From an uncultured Eubacteriales bacterium (GTDB lineage Bacteria > Bacillota > Clostridia > Oscillospirales > Oscillospiraceae), in contig UQYT01000010.1 in NCBI GenBank assembly GCA_900545405.1, positions 1 to 64,000 on the forward strand: DNA of 64,000 nucleotides. Direction: 5' to 3'. The notes under the pieces were generated by a model that had not been told where the DNA came from, did no database searches, and saw only the letters and a program-made list of their open reading frames with translations. Shown here one piece after another: positions 47,189 through 54,691 of the stretch. Positions within the stretch are counted from its first letter, which is position 1, and every line of letters starts with the position of its first letter. The translations under genes and the position numbers were made by a program.

Positions 47189-47866
47189 GTGAAGCTGCTG
47201 TACGCCGAGGACGAACCCGCCATGGCCGAGGCCGTGACGGACATCCTGAACTACCACAACTTCATGGTCGACGCCGTGGCCGACGGGGAGGAGGCGCTCG
47301 CCTACGCCCGCGCCGGGGACTACGACGGCATCATACTGGACATCATGCTGCCCAAAATGAGCGGCCTTGACGTCCTGCGCGAGCTGCGCGAGGGCGGATG
47401 CCGCACGCCGGTGCTGCTCCTGACGGCGAAGGCCGAGGTGGAGGACCGCATCCTGGGCCTCGACCTGGGCGCGGACGACTATCTGCCCAAGCCCTTCGCC
47501 ATGGGCGAGCTGCTGGCCCGCGTGCGGGCCATGCTACGCCGCGTAGACGCCTATACGCCGGGCGAGCTGAGTTTTGCAGACCTTGTCCTCGACCGCCGGA
47601 GCAGCCGTCTGAGCTCCGCCTCCGGGGCCGTGACGCTGACGCGGCTCGAGTGCCGCATGCTGGAGGCGCTGCTGCTCAACCGCGGCGCCTGCCTCTCGAC
47701 GGAGGAGCTGCTGGTGAAGGTCTGGGGCTACGAGACTGAGACGGAGCCGGGCGCGGTGTGGGTGTATGTCTCCGCCCTGCGCCGCCGCCTGGCCGCCGTG
47801 GGCTCGCGCGTGCGCATCCGGGCACGGCGGGGCGTGGGCTATACGCTGGAGGCGGACGATGCTTAA
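47189..47866 (+). CDS. Response regulator, OmpR family
   Basis: 225 residues. The receiver domain has Asp51 in DGIILDIMLPKMSGLDVLRELR and a KPFAMGEL switch. A winged-helix domain (about 125-222) contains LTRLECRMLEALL and VWVYVSALRRRLA. It pairs with the kinase gene that overlaps its last eight bases. GTG 47189 has AGGGGGCGG upstream. Target genes are unknown. The compact kinase partner lacks an obvious ligand domain. It is distinct from the WalR system at 7.6 kb. Confidence 0.92.
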   Translation: MKLLYAEDEPAMAEAVTDILNYHNFMVDAVADGEEALAYARAGDYDGIILDIMLPKMSGLDVLRELREGGCRTPVLLLTAKAEVEDRILGLDLGADDYLPKPFAMGELLARVRAMLRRVDAYTPGELSFADLVLDRRSSRLSSASGAVTLTRLECRMLEALLLNRGACLSTEELLVKVWGYETETEPGAVWVYVSALRRRLAAVGSRVRIRARRGVGYTLEADDA

Positions 47867-49076
47867 AACGCTCAGACGCAAATTTGTCGTGACAGCCATG
47901 GCTGCGGTGACGGCGCTCTTTCTGGTGCTGCTCGGCGGAATAAACGGCGTGAACGTGTTCCTCAGCTCGCGCATCACGGACATGCTGCTGCTCGCGCTCA
48001 CGGAGGGCGAGGGCACAATAAGGCCGGGCCGCGAGGCCCCGGGCCTCTTCCGCCCGCCGCTGGACGCCGACGCCGCGCTGAGCGCCGTGTATTTCACCGT
48101 GCGGCTCGACGGCGCCGGCGAGGCCGTCGGCGCGGACATCTCGCGCATCTCCTCCGTGACCGAGACCGAGGCGGAGCAGTACGCGGAGAAGGCCGCGGCC
48201 TCCGGCGAGCGCGCGGGCCGGGAGGGGCGGTTCAAATACCGCATCGCTCGCACCCGGGACGGGGAGGGGAGCCTCGCCGTGTTCCTGGACGTGTCGGACG
48301 AGCGGCGGGCCATACTCACGGTCGCGGCGCTCTCGCTGCTCGCGGGCGCGGGCTGCTGGCTGGCGGCGCTGCTGACGGTGATGCTGCTCTCCCGGCGCGC
48401 CACGCGGCCCATCGCGGAGAGCATGGCCCGGCAGAAGCAGTTCATCACGGACGCGGGCCACGAGATAAAGACGCCGCTCGCCATAATCCGCGCCAACGCC
48501 GACGCGCTGGAGCTGCACCAGGGCGAGAGCCGCTGGAGCCGGAACATCCGCGGCCAGACGGAGCGGTTGGATATGCTGACAAAGCGCCTGCTAGCGCTCG
48601 CCAAACTCGACGAGGGCGGCGCAAAGCCCGAGAAGACGGAGCTCGACCTCTCCGCGCTGACGGAGGCCGCCGCCGCGCAGTTTACCGAGCCCGCCGAAGC
48701 CGCAGGATTGAGCCTCGGGACCGAAATAGCGCCCGGGCTGCGCCTTAACGGCACGCCGGAGGCCGTGACGGAGCTGGTGGGCATATTGCTCGATAACGCC
48801 GTCAAATACTCCGCGCCGGGCAGCGCCGTAGCCCTCCGCCTCTCGAGAGAGGGCGCGCACATCCTCCTGCGGGTGCAAAACCGGAGCGCCGCGCCCGTGG
48901 CGGAGCCGGAGCGCCTCTTCGACCGCTTCTACCGCGGCGACGCCGCACGGACCCAGAGCGGCGGCGGCACGGGCCTCGGCCTCGCCATAGCCCGCGCGCT
49001 GGCCGAGAGCATGGGAGGCACCCTCACCGCCGCCGTGAGCGGCGGGCGCGACATGGAGTTTACGGCAAAATTTTGA
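47859..49076 (+). CDS. Sensor histidine kinase
   Basis: 405 residues: TM1 (about 10-30), a roughly 120-residue extracellular domain, TM2 (about 152-176), a short linker and phospho-acceptor His201 in FITDAGHEIKTPLAII. HATPase follows with LVGILLDNAVKYS, a divergent VQNRSAAPV in place of the usual DNG box, and GGGTGLGLAIARAL. The weak G1 box (no DxGxG) is a departure from the family and could lower kinase activity. GGAGG precedes ATG 47859. It ends at a bidirectional terminator. Confidence 0.9.
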   Translation: MLKTLRRKFVVTAMAAVTALFLVLLGGINGVNVFLSSRITDMLLLALTEGEGTIRPGREAPGLFRPPLDADAALSAVYFTVRLDGAGEAVGADISRISSVTETEAEQYAEKAAASGERAGREGRFKYRIARTRDGEGSLAVFLDVSDERRAILTVAALSLLAGAGCWLAALLTVMLLSRRATRPIAESMARQKQFITDAGHEIKTPLAIIRANADALELHQGESRWSRNIRGQTERLDMLTKRLLALAKLDEGGAKPEKTELDLSALTEAAAAQFTEPAEAAGLSLGTEIAPGLRLNGTPEAVTELVGILLDNAVKYSAPGSAVALRLSREGAHILLRVQNRSAAPVAEPERLFDRFYRGDAARTQSGGGTGLGLAIARALAESMGGTLTAAVSGGRDMEFTAKF

Positions 49077-49112
49077 GCTCACAGTGCCAGAATGCCGGTG
49101 TTTTGCCACAAT

Positions 49113-49157
49113 AAAAGCCCCCTGACGCGGTCAGATTTGACTGCATCAGGGGGTTTT
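49113..49157. terminator. Bidirectional terminator between convergent genes
   Basis: A stem of about 16 bp starting CCCCCTGA (49118-49125) and ending TCAGGGGG (49146-49153), with an inner GTCA/TGAC pairing and a GATT loop. AAAA flanks the left and TTTT the right, so it can stop transcripts from both sides. Confidence 0.93.
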
Positions 49158-49158
49158 C

Positions 49159-50220
49159 TCAAGTTTCCGAGCCTTTTTGAGGCACGGCCCAGGGCTGTAT
49201 GAGGGGCAGGACGTCCTCGTCCAGGTCGAGGACAAGGGTAAAGCCGGTTTCGCAGCTTGGCAGGACGCCGCGGTCAAAGCTGACCTCCAGACGGTCCTCA
49301 AAGAAGGTCAGGCACTCCGGCTCAAAGGCGGCCTCCATCTCCGCACGCTGCTCCGGCTCCGTGAGCTTTGAGAGGTCGAGGATGCGCCGTACGGCCTCTT
49401 CCGGCGGGCAGGTGAAGAGCTCCCAGGCCTCTATGTACTCACCGGTCTCCCGGTCGAAGGCCGAGCCGATGCGCTGCTGCTCCATGACGAAGTTGCCGAC
49501 AGGGCGCTCCACGGTGGTGAGGAAGTAGGCGACGCCCTCGCTCAGGGCTGTCAGCCCGATGTTCTGGCGCAGGCCCCAGGTCTGGAAGTCGGAGGCGTCC
49601 TCGGCCTCCAGCCAGGCCGCGTAGGCGCGCTCCAGCTCGGCCTGCTCGTCGTACAGCACTCCTCGGGCCTCGAACCAGGCGGTGATGTTCGCCTGCGCCG
49701 TCTCGCCGAGGCCGCTCAGGCTCAGGCCGCTGCTGAAGGTGTAATCGGGGCCGACGGGTTCTGCGACCTTCAGCAGCTCCGTGCCGTCCTCGGCGGCGTA
49801 GGCCGTCGCGTGCTCATATTGCCAGACGCCCAGCTCCGTGCCGTCCGCGAGGATGACGGCGTCGGGCCTCAGGAAACCGGTCAGGTACACGGCCTCGGCC
49901 TCCTGGGCCTTTATCTCCGCCCCCGAGCCGGTGACAAGGCTGCTCTTCGGGCCGTCGAAATATACGGTCACGGCCGCGTCGGGCGCGGAGCCGGAGAGAA
50001 AGTCCTCAGCGCTGAGCGCATCGAGCCAGGACTTCACGTAGGTCCCGTCCGTCAGCGTCACGCCGAGCAGTTCGCCGTTGGAATCCATGACGAAGGACTC
50101 CAGGCCCTCGGGGCCGGTGTTGAGCTCCACGACCTTGCCGCTCACGCCATGCGTCCCGCCGGACGAGCAGGCGGTGAGGAGAAGGACGCAGAGGAGGATG
50201 AGGGGCATCGCCTTTTTCAT
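49159..50220 (-). CDS. Lipoprotein of unknown function
   Basis: 353 residues. The signal peptide ends in a lipobox (LLLTAC, then SSGG), so it should be lipidated at Cys17 and held on the outer face of the membrane. The C-terminal part (about 245-345) has the mixed alpha/beta look of DUF3298/RsiV-like domains (ECLTFFEDRLEVSFDRGVLPSCETGF, then LVLDLDEDVLPLI). The N-terminal half is beta-rich. ATG 50220 is chosen because AAAGGAG ends six bases before it; an ATG two codons earlier abuts the site. It lies 28 bases after the amylase gene in the same operon, but no link to carbohydrate is visible. Confidence 0.8.
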   Translation of the reverse strand: MKKAMPLILLCVLLLTACSSGGTHGVSGKVVELNTGPEGLESFVMDSNGELLGVTLTDGTYVKSWLDALSAEDFLSGSAPDAAVTVYFDGPKSSLVTGSGAEIKAQEAEAVYLTGFLRPDAVILADGTELGVWQYEHATAYAAEDGTELLKVAEPVGPDYTFSSGLSLSGLGETAQANITAWFEARGVLYDEQAELERAYAAWLEAEDASDFQTWGLRQNIGLTALSEGVAYFLTTVERPVGNFVMEQQRIGSAFDRETGEYIEAWELFTCPPEEAVRRILDLSKLTEPEQRAEMEAAFEPECLTFFEDRLEVSFDRGVLPSCETGFTLVLDLDEDVLPLIQPWAVPQKGSET

Positions 50221-50248
50221 GTGCATCTCCTTTCCCGTGCCGCTTGAC

Positions 50249-51553
50249 TTATTCGCACTTCCAGAACGCCACGCTGTACGGGGGCAGCTCGCTGCCGCCG
50301 CCGAAGTCGTGGGGCGCGCCGGTGATGAGGTCCACGGCCCGGCCGCAGTTGGCGTTGAAGTGGGCGTGGAAGGGCTTATCCTCCGCGTTTATCGCGACGA
50401 TGACACGCTCGCCATCAACGGCGCGCTGGAAAACCGTCTGCCTGTTCGTTATGAGCAGGTCGGTGAAGTCGCCATAGCGCAGCGCGCGGCTCTCGCGGTG
50501 GGCCTTCGCCATGGCGGCGATGGTGTCCGTGAGGGAGTTCCACTCCGGGGCGTCGAAGCTGGGGCGGAGGCTCCAGTCGCCGTTTCGCTTGTCGCCCTCG
50601 GCGCCCCATTCGCTGCCGTAGTAGACGCAGGGTATGCCGGGCATGGAGAACACCAGCCCGTAGATGAGCGGGAGGTGCGCCTTGTTCTGCAATATCGTCG
50701 CCGCGCGGGTGACGTCGTGGTTGTCGCAGAAGGAGAGCAGGTGGCGGCCCTTGTAGAGCGTCCAGTTCTCGGGGCCGAACTGCCGCTTGAGGCTGTGGAT
50801 TATCTCAAAGAGGTTCATGCTGTTGAAGCTCGAGTACAGGCCCTTGTAGCACTCGTAGTTCGTGACGCTGTGGAGCATCTGGTCGTTCATCCAGCGGTTG
50901 TAGTCGCCGTGCAGCGTCTCGCCCAGCAGGAAGAAGTCGCCCAGGCCGTCGCAGAAGCTCCGCAGGCGGCGCAGGAAGTCGAGGTCGAGGCAGTAGGCGA
51001 CGTCGAGCCTCAGGCCGTCTATGCCGAACTCCTCGCGCCAGAAGCGTATCGTGTCGAGTATGTAGTCCACGACGGCGCCGTTGCGGAGGTTGAGCTTCAC
51101 TAGCTCGTAGTGGCCCTCCCAGCCCTCGTACCAGAAGCCGTCGTTATAGCCGCTGTTGCCGCCGAAGTTTATGTTGAACCAGTCCTTGTAGGGGGAGTCC
51201 CACTTCTTTTCCTGCACGTCGCGGAAGGCCCAGAAGCCGCGGCCGACGTGGTTGAACACGCCGTCGAAGATGACGCGGATGCCCCGCGCATGCAGCGCGT
51301 CGCACACGGCCTTGAGGTCCTCATTGGTGCCGAGGCGGCAGTCCACGCGGCGGTAGTCGCGCGTATCGTAGCCGTGGCAGTCGCTCTCGAACACGGGGCC
51401 GAGGTACATGGCGTCCGCGCCCAGCTTTTCAATGTGCCCGGCCCAGTCCGCGATTTTGAGTATGCTGTGCGTCAAAACGCCGTCGTTATCATGCGGTGCG
51501 CCGCAGAAGCCCAGGGGGTAAATGTGATAAAATACGCTGTCGTATGCCCACAT
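50249..51553 (-). CDS. Alpha-amylase family (GH13) glycoside hydrolase
   Basis: A 434-residue cytoplasmic (no signal peptide) GH13 enzyme. The four conserved regions are FDGVFNH (96-102), GLRLDVA with nucleophile Asp184, GETLHG with acid/base Glu212, and CDNHD with Asp280. The TIM barrel is followed by a short C-terminal beta domain (VFQRAVDGERVIVAINAED). It lacks the N-terminal domain of cyclomaltodextrinases. It most likely acts on internalised maltodextrins or trehalose-like sugars, but specificity is not certain. It has its own strong promoter downstream of spoVAC. Confidence 0.92.
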   Translation of the reverse strand: MWAYDSVFYHIYPLGFCGAPHDNDGVLTHSILKIADWAGHIEKLGADAMYLGPVFESDCHGYDTRDYRRVDCRLGTNEDLKAVCDALHARGIRVIFDGVFNHVGRGFWAFRDVQEKKWDSPYKDWFNINFGGNSGYNDGFWYEGWEGHYELVKLNLRNGAVVDYILDTIRFWREEFGIDGLRLDVAYCLDLDFLRRLRSFCDGLGDFFLLGETLHGDYNRWMNDQMLHSVTNYECYKGLYSSFNSMNLFEIIHSLKRQFGPENWTLYKGRHLLSFCDNHDVTRAATILQNKAHLPLIYGLVFSMPGIPCVYYGSEWGAEGDKRNGDWSLRPSFDAPEWNSLTDTIAAMAKAHRESRALRYGDFTDLLITNRQTVFQRAVDGERVIVAINAEDKPFHAHFNANCGRAVDLITGAPHDFGGGSELPPYSVAFWKCE

Positions 51554-51586
51554 ATCCTAAATGTCCTTTCATAGGGCTGTACCAGA

Positions 51587-51615
51587 AGTATACAACAGCC
51601 TCGGACTTTTGACAA
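51587..51615 (-). promoter_or_regulatory. Sigma-A promoter of the GH13-lipoprotein operon
   Basis: On the minus strand TTGTCA (51615-51610), a 17-bp spacer and TATACT (51592-51587). The leader to ATG 51553 is about 28 nt and contains AAAGGA. Confidence 0.78.
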
Positions 51616-51627
51616 GGGGCAGTTGGC

Positions 51628-52068
51628 TCAGCCTATCAGGCAGAGGATGAGGCCGTAGATTATGCTGGCGCAGGTGCCGAAAACTATTACAGGGCCGGCG
51701 ATGATGAACATTTTGGCGGCGGTGCCGGTTATGAATCCCTCACTCTTGAACTCCAGCGCGGGCGAGACCACGGCGTTGGCAAAGCCCGTTATCGGCACCA
51801 GCGTGCCCGCTCCGCCGAGCTTGGCCGCGTCGTCATAGACGCCGAGGCCGGTGCAGAGCGCGCCGAGGAACACCAGCGTCATGGAGCAGGCCGTGCCGGC
51901 GTCGGCGCGCGGGAGGCCCGCCATGACCCAGAGCTCGGTTATCACCTGGCCCAGGGCGCAGATGGCCCCGCCGATGAGAAAGGCGCGCAGCAGGTCGCCC
52001 CAGAGCGGAGAGGTGGGGGACTCGCGCTTTACGTATTCCGCGTACTGCTGGTTCGTCATATCCGGCAT
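51628..52068 (-). CDS. spoVAC: Stage V sporulation protein AC
   Basis: 146 residues with four or five membrane helices. The cytoplasmic N terminus NQQYAEYVKRESPTSPLW, then AFLIGGAICALGQ and PITGFANAVVSPALEFKSEGFITG are SpoVAC hallmarks. SpoVAC forms the channel-like part of the system that moves calcium-dipicolinate into the forespore and out on germination. Its partners spoVAD and spoVAE, normally adjacent, are not in the window. GGGAG precedes ATG 52068 by eight bases. I found no clear sigma-G promoter upstream; the region is shared with the strong divergent promoter of the next gene. Confidence 0.9.
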   Translation of the reverse strand: MPDMTNQQYAEYVKRESPTSPLWGDLLRAFLIGGAICALGQVITELWVMAGLPRADAGTACSMTLVFLGALCTGLGVYDDAAKLGGAGTLVPITGFANAVVSPALEFKSEGFITGTAAKMFIIAGPVIVFGTCASIIYGLILCLIG

Positions 52069-52120
52069 AAAATCAACTCCCGAGCATATTTTGCCGCAAA
52101 CGTGCCGGATTATTTACGCT

Positions 52121-52148
52121 TTGACAGCCGGCGCAAAGCTGGTATAAT
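52121..52148 (+). promoter_or_regulatory. Sigma-A promoter of the inositol-monophosphatase-family gene
   Basis: Consensus TTGACA (52121-52126), a 16-bp spacer and TATAAT (52143-52148), with TGg before the -10. The start codon at 52182 has GGAGGCG upstream. Confidence 0.88.
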
Positions 52149-52181
52149 ATATCCGCAATTTTTAGAAAACGGAGGCGCGCC

Positions 52182-52976
52182 ATGGCGCAGGAACTTGATC
52201 TTGAGGCCCTCCTCTCGGAGGCCGAGCTCGCGGTGCGCGAGGCCGGGCTGTTATTTGCCGACCGCGCCCTTGCCGGGCACATACACCACAAAAACGCAAC
52301 CGATTTTGTCACCGAGGTGGACACCGGCGTGCAGGAGCTCATGCGCCGCCGCCTTGCGGAGATACTTCCTGAGGCCCGATTCATGGGCGAGGAGCAGGAC
52401 AACTCCGGGCTCGACACCTCGGGCCTCGTCTGGATACTCGACCCCGTGGACGGCACGACGAACTTCATCCACCGTCTCGGGCACAGCGCCATCTCGCTCG
52501 CGCTGGTCGCCGAAGGGCGGGGCGTGCTGGCCGTCATCTTCAACCCTGACACGAACGAGCTCTACACCGCCCTCGCGGGCCGCGGTGCGAAGCTCAACGG
52601 GCGGGAGATACACGTCAGCCCCACGGAAAAGCTCGCCGAGGGCCTCATAGGCGTCGGCACGAACCCCGCCTTCCGTGACCTTGCTGACCGCAACTTCGGC
52701 ATCATGCGCGCGGTTTTCGACCGCTGCATCGACATCCGCCGCATGGGCGCCGCCTCGCTCGACTTCTGCGACGTGGCCTGCGGCCGCCTGGACGCCTACG
52801 CCGAGTGCCGCCTCAACCCCTGGGATTACGCCGCCGGTCTGCTCATCGTCCGCGAGGCGGGCGGCACCGTCACGGACCTCAGGGGCGGCAGCCCGGACAT
52901 GTTCACTCCCAGCGACATCGTCGCCGCCAACGGTCATGTCACCGAGGAAATTTTGGAAGTATTGCACAATATTTGA
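52182..52976 (+). CDS. Inositol monophosphatase family protein
   Basis: A 264-residue Mg-dependent sugar/polyol phosphatase (SuhB/IMPase fold). Metal sites GEEQ (69-72) and DPVDGTTNF (87-95), and the C-terminal NPWDYAAGLLIVREAGG are intact. Possible substrates include inositol monophosphate, sugar phosphates or nucleotides such as PAP; the family is promiscuous. It is a single-gene unit with a near-perfect promoter and strong terminator, consistent with steady housekeeping expression. Confidence 0.93.
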   Translation: MAQELDLEALLSEAELAVREAGLLFADRALAGHIHHKNATDFVTEVDTGVQELMRRRLAEILPEARFMGEEQDNSGLDTSGLVWILDPVDGTTNFIHRLGHSAISLALVAEGRGVLAVIFNPDTNELYTALAGRGAKLNGREIHVSPTEKLAEGLIGVGTNPAFRDLADRNFGIMRAVFDRCIDIRRMGAASLDFCDVACGRLDAYAECRLNPWDYAAGLLIVREAGGTVTDLRGGSPDMFTPSDIVAANGHVTEEILEVLHNI

Positions 52977-52992
52977 TGTACATATTTTACGA

Positions 52993-53022
52993 CCCCGTGC
53001 CCTCCGGCACGGGGATTTTTTT
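52993..53022 (+). terminator. Rho-independent terminator
   Basis: A perfect 9-bp stem CCCCGTGCC (52993-53001) / GGCACGGGG (53006-53014), loop CTCC, followed by seven T. Confidence 0.95.
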
Positions 53023-53191
53023 GCACATGACATAAATTTCAAAAAAATCGCAGGATTCTCGGTGGTAGAGGGCGGAAAAGTTTTGTAGAATATACGCAGA
53101 AAGACCGGGCATGCGGCGTCGGCGTTTGTATAATTCGACGGCCTCGTCCCGGCAATGTGTCAACACTGAATAAAGAAGGAGGAACACCAAC

Positions 53192-54598
53192 TTGAAAAAA
53201 CTTCTGTCTCTGCTCCTTGTCGCCCTGATGCTGGTCGGCCTGATGGCCGGCTGCGGCACCACCGAGACGACCACCTCCAACCCGCCCGCTGACGACGGCG
53301 GCGAAGTGAGCGCGCCCCCCGCGGACGACACCGCCCCCGACGTTGAGCTCACGGCCACTCAGCAGATAATTGCCGAGGCCGAGACCATGTCGCTCGAGGA
53401 GCTGGCCGCCAAGGCCATCGAGGAGTCCAACGGCCAGACCTTCTTCGGCGTCGGCAACTCCAGCCGCGGCAAGACCGCCCTGCCCCTCTTCATCGAGTAC
53501 CTGCAGAGCATCGACCCGAGCTACACCCTCGAGTATGATTGGCAGCAGCCGAAGAACAACAAGATCTTCGATCAGCTGACCGCCGACTCCCTGAAGGACA
53601 CCGGCACCTTCGCCATGACGCTCATCCAGGACGGCAACCAGATCGAGAGCAAGATGGTCCAGACCGGCATCCTCGACACCTTCATCCCGAAGGACTGGGC
53701 CGACGCCAACGGCGTCACCGCCGACACCTATGAGGGCTATCTGCCTCTCCAGACCCTGAACAAGGTCTTCATGTACAACAACACCGGCTCCAAGACCTAC
53801 GACAACTGCTGGGACTTCGTGGCCGAGGGCGAGCACGGCCTCTTCATGGACATCGACTCCGAGGTCGTCGGCAAGAACTTCCTCTACATGCTGACCAGCG
53901 ACACCTACTCCGCCTGGCTCAAGGAGGCGTTTGACGCCCTCTCCGCCGAGGAGCAGGCCTACTTCCAGCCCACCATTGACGCCATGGCCTCCGACGCGGC
54001 CGACCTCGGCCTCGGTGAGAACGGCAAGTACGCCCTGGCGTGGATAAAGCTCTGGGTCGGCAGCTACAATGCCCAGACCGACGACGGCCCCATCTGCAAC
54101 ACCCTCGTCGACGCCTCCGCGACCGACCAGTTCGGTCTGCTGGTGTACTCCAAGCTCCGCTCCGTTGAGGAGAGCGCCTCCGTCTCCAAGAACAACATCA
54201 CCATAGCGGCCTACAACGACGGCTACACCGGCATCGGCGGCTACGGCTACTGCCACTACCTGTTCGTTACCGAGAACAGCCCGCTGCCCTGGACCGCCTG
54301 CGCCTTCATCGCCTACATGACCTGCACGGCCGACGGCTTCTCCGCCTGGGGCAAGGACATCGGCGGCTACTCCTCCAACCCGCTCGTCGCCGCTGAGAAC
54401 GAGGAGATCTTCCACCACCAGACCGGCGGCATGGCCGAGGACGGCACCACTGTCGAGTTCGCCGCGCTCAACGACGCCGGCTACGACTGGTGGACCACCG
54501 ACGGCAAGCTCGTGCTCGAGGACCCCGAGTACTGCGCCTCCGTCTCCTTCACGGTCGGCAGCTGGATCGAGACTCTCGACAAATACTCCGTGAGCTGA
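53192..54598 (+). CDS. ABC transporter substrate-binding lipoprotein (iron/phosphonate type)
   Basis: A 468-residue binding protein. The signal peptide ends in LMAGC (lipidated Cys21), followed by an acidic threonine- and proline-rich linker of about 35 residues, then a two-lobed type II fold. Sequence style (EESNGQTFFGVGNSSRGKTALPLFIEYLQ, late AFIAYMTCTADGFSAWGKDIGGY) resembles the extracellular solute-binding proteins paired with FbpB/AfuB-like permeases. No conserved tyrosine pair for ferric iron can be assigned by eye, so the substrate is open. TTG 53192 has AGAAGGAGG nine bases upstream. A terminator follows, before the permease gene. The 5-prime region (53023-53191) holds a TATAAT at 53129-53134 without a good -35. 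Confidence 0.88.
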   Translation: MKKLLSLLLVALMLVGLMAGCGTTETTTSNPPADDGGEVSAPPADDTAPDVELTATQQIIAEAETMSLEELAAKAIEESNGQTFFGVGNSSRGKTALPLFIEYLQSIDPSYTLEYDWQQPKNNKIFDQLTADSLKDTGTFAMTLIQDGNQIESKMVQTGILDTFIPKDWADANGVTADTYEGYLPLQTLNKVFMYNNTGSKTYDNCWDFVAEGEHGLFMDIDSEVVGKNFLYMLTSDTYSAWLKEAFDALSAEEQAYFQPTIDAMASDAADLGLGENGKYALAWIKLWVGSYNAQTDDGPICNTLVDASATDQFGLLVYSKLRSVEESASVSKNNITIAAYNDGYTGIGGYGYCHYLFVTENSPLPWTACAFIAYMTCTADGFSAWGKDIGGYSSNPLVAAENEEIFHHQTGGMAEDGTTVEFAALNDAGYDWWTTDGKLVLEDPEYCASVSFTVGSWIETLDKYSVS

Positions 54599-54618
54599 CA
54601 CAACCGCTGAACACACCT

Positions 54619-54655
54619 GCGTCCCCGGATGGACCCGCGTCCGGGGACGCTTTTT
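54619..54655 (+). terminator. Terminator between the binding-protein and permease genes
   Basis: A perfect 11-bp stem GCGTCCCCGGA (54619-54629) / TCCGGGGACGC (54640-54650), then TTTTT. It should leave the binding protein in excess over the membrane parts. Confidence 0.9.
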
Positions 54656-54691
54656 AGAAAACCCCAACCTCCGGAAAGGAAGGAGAGCTGC

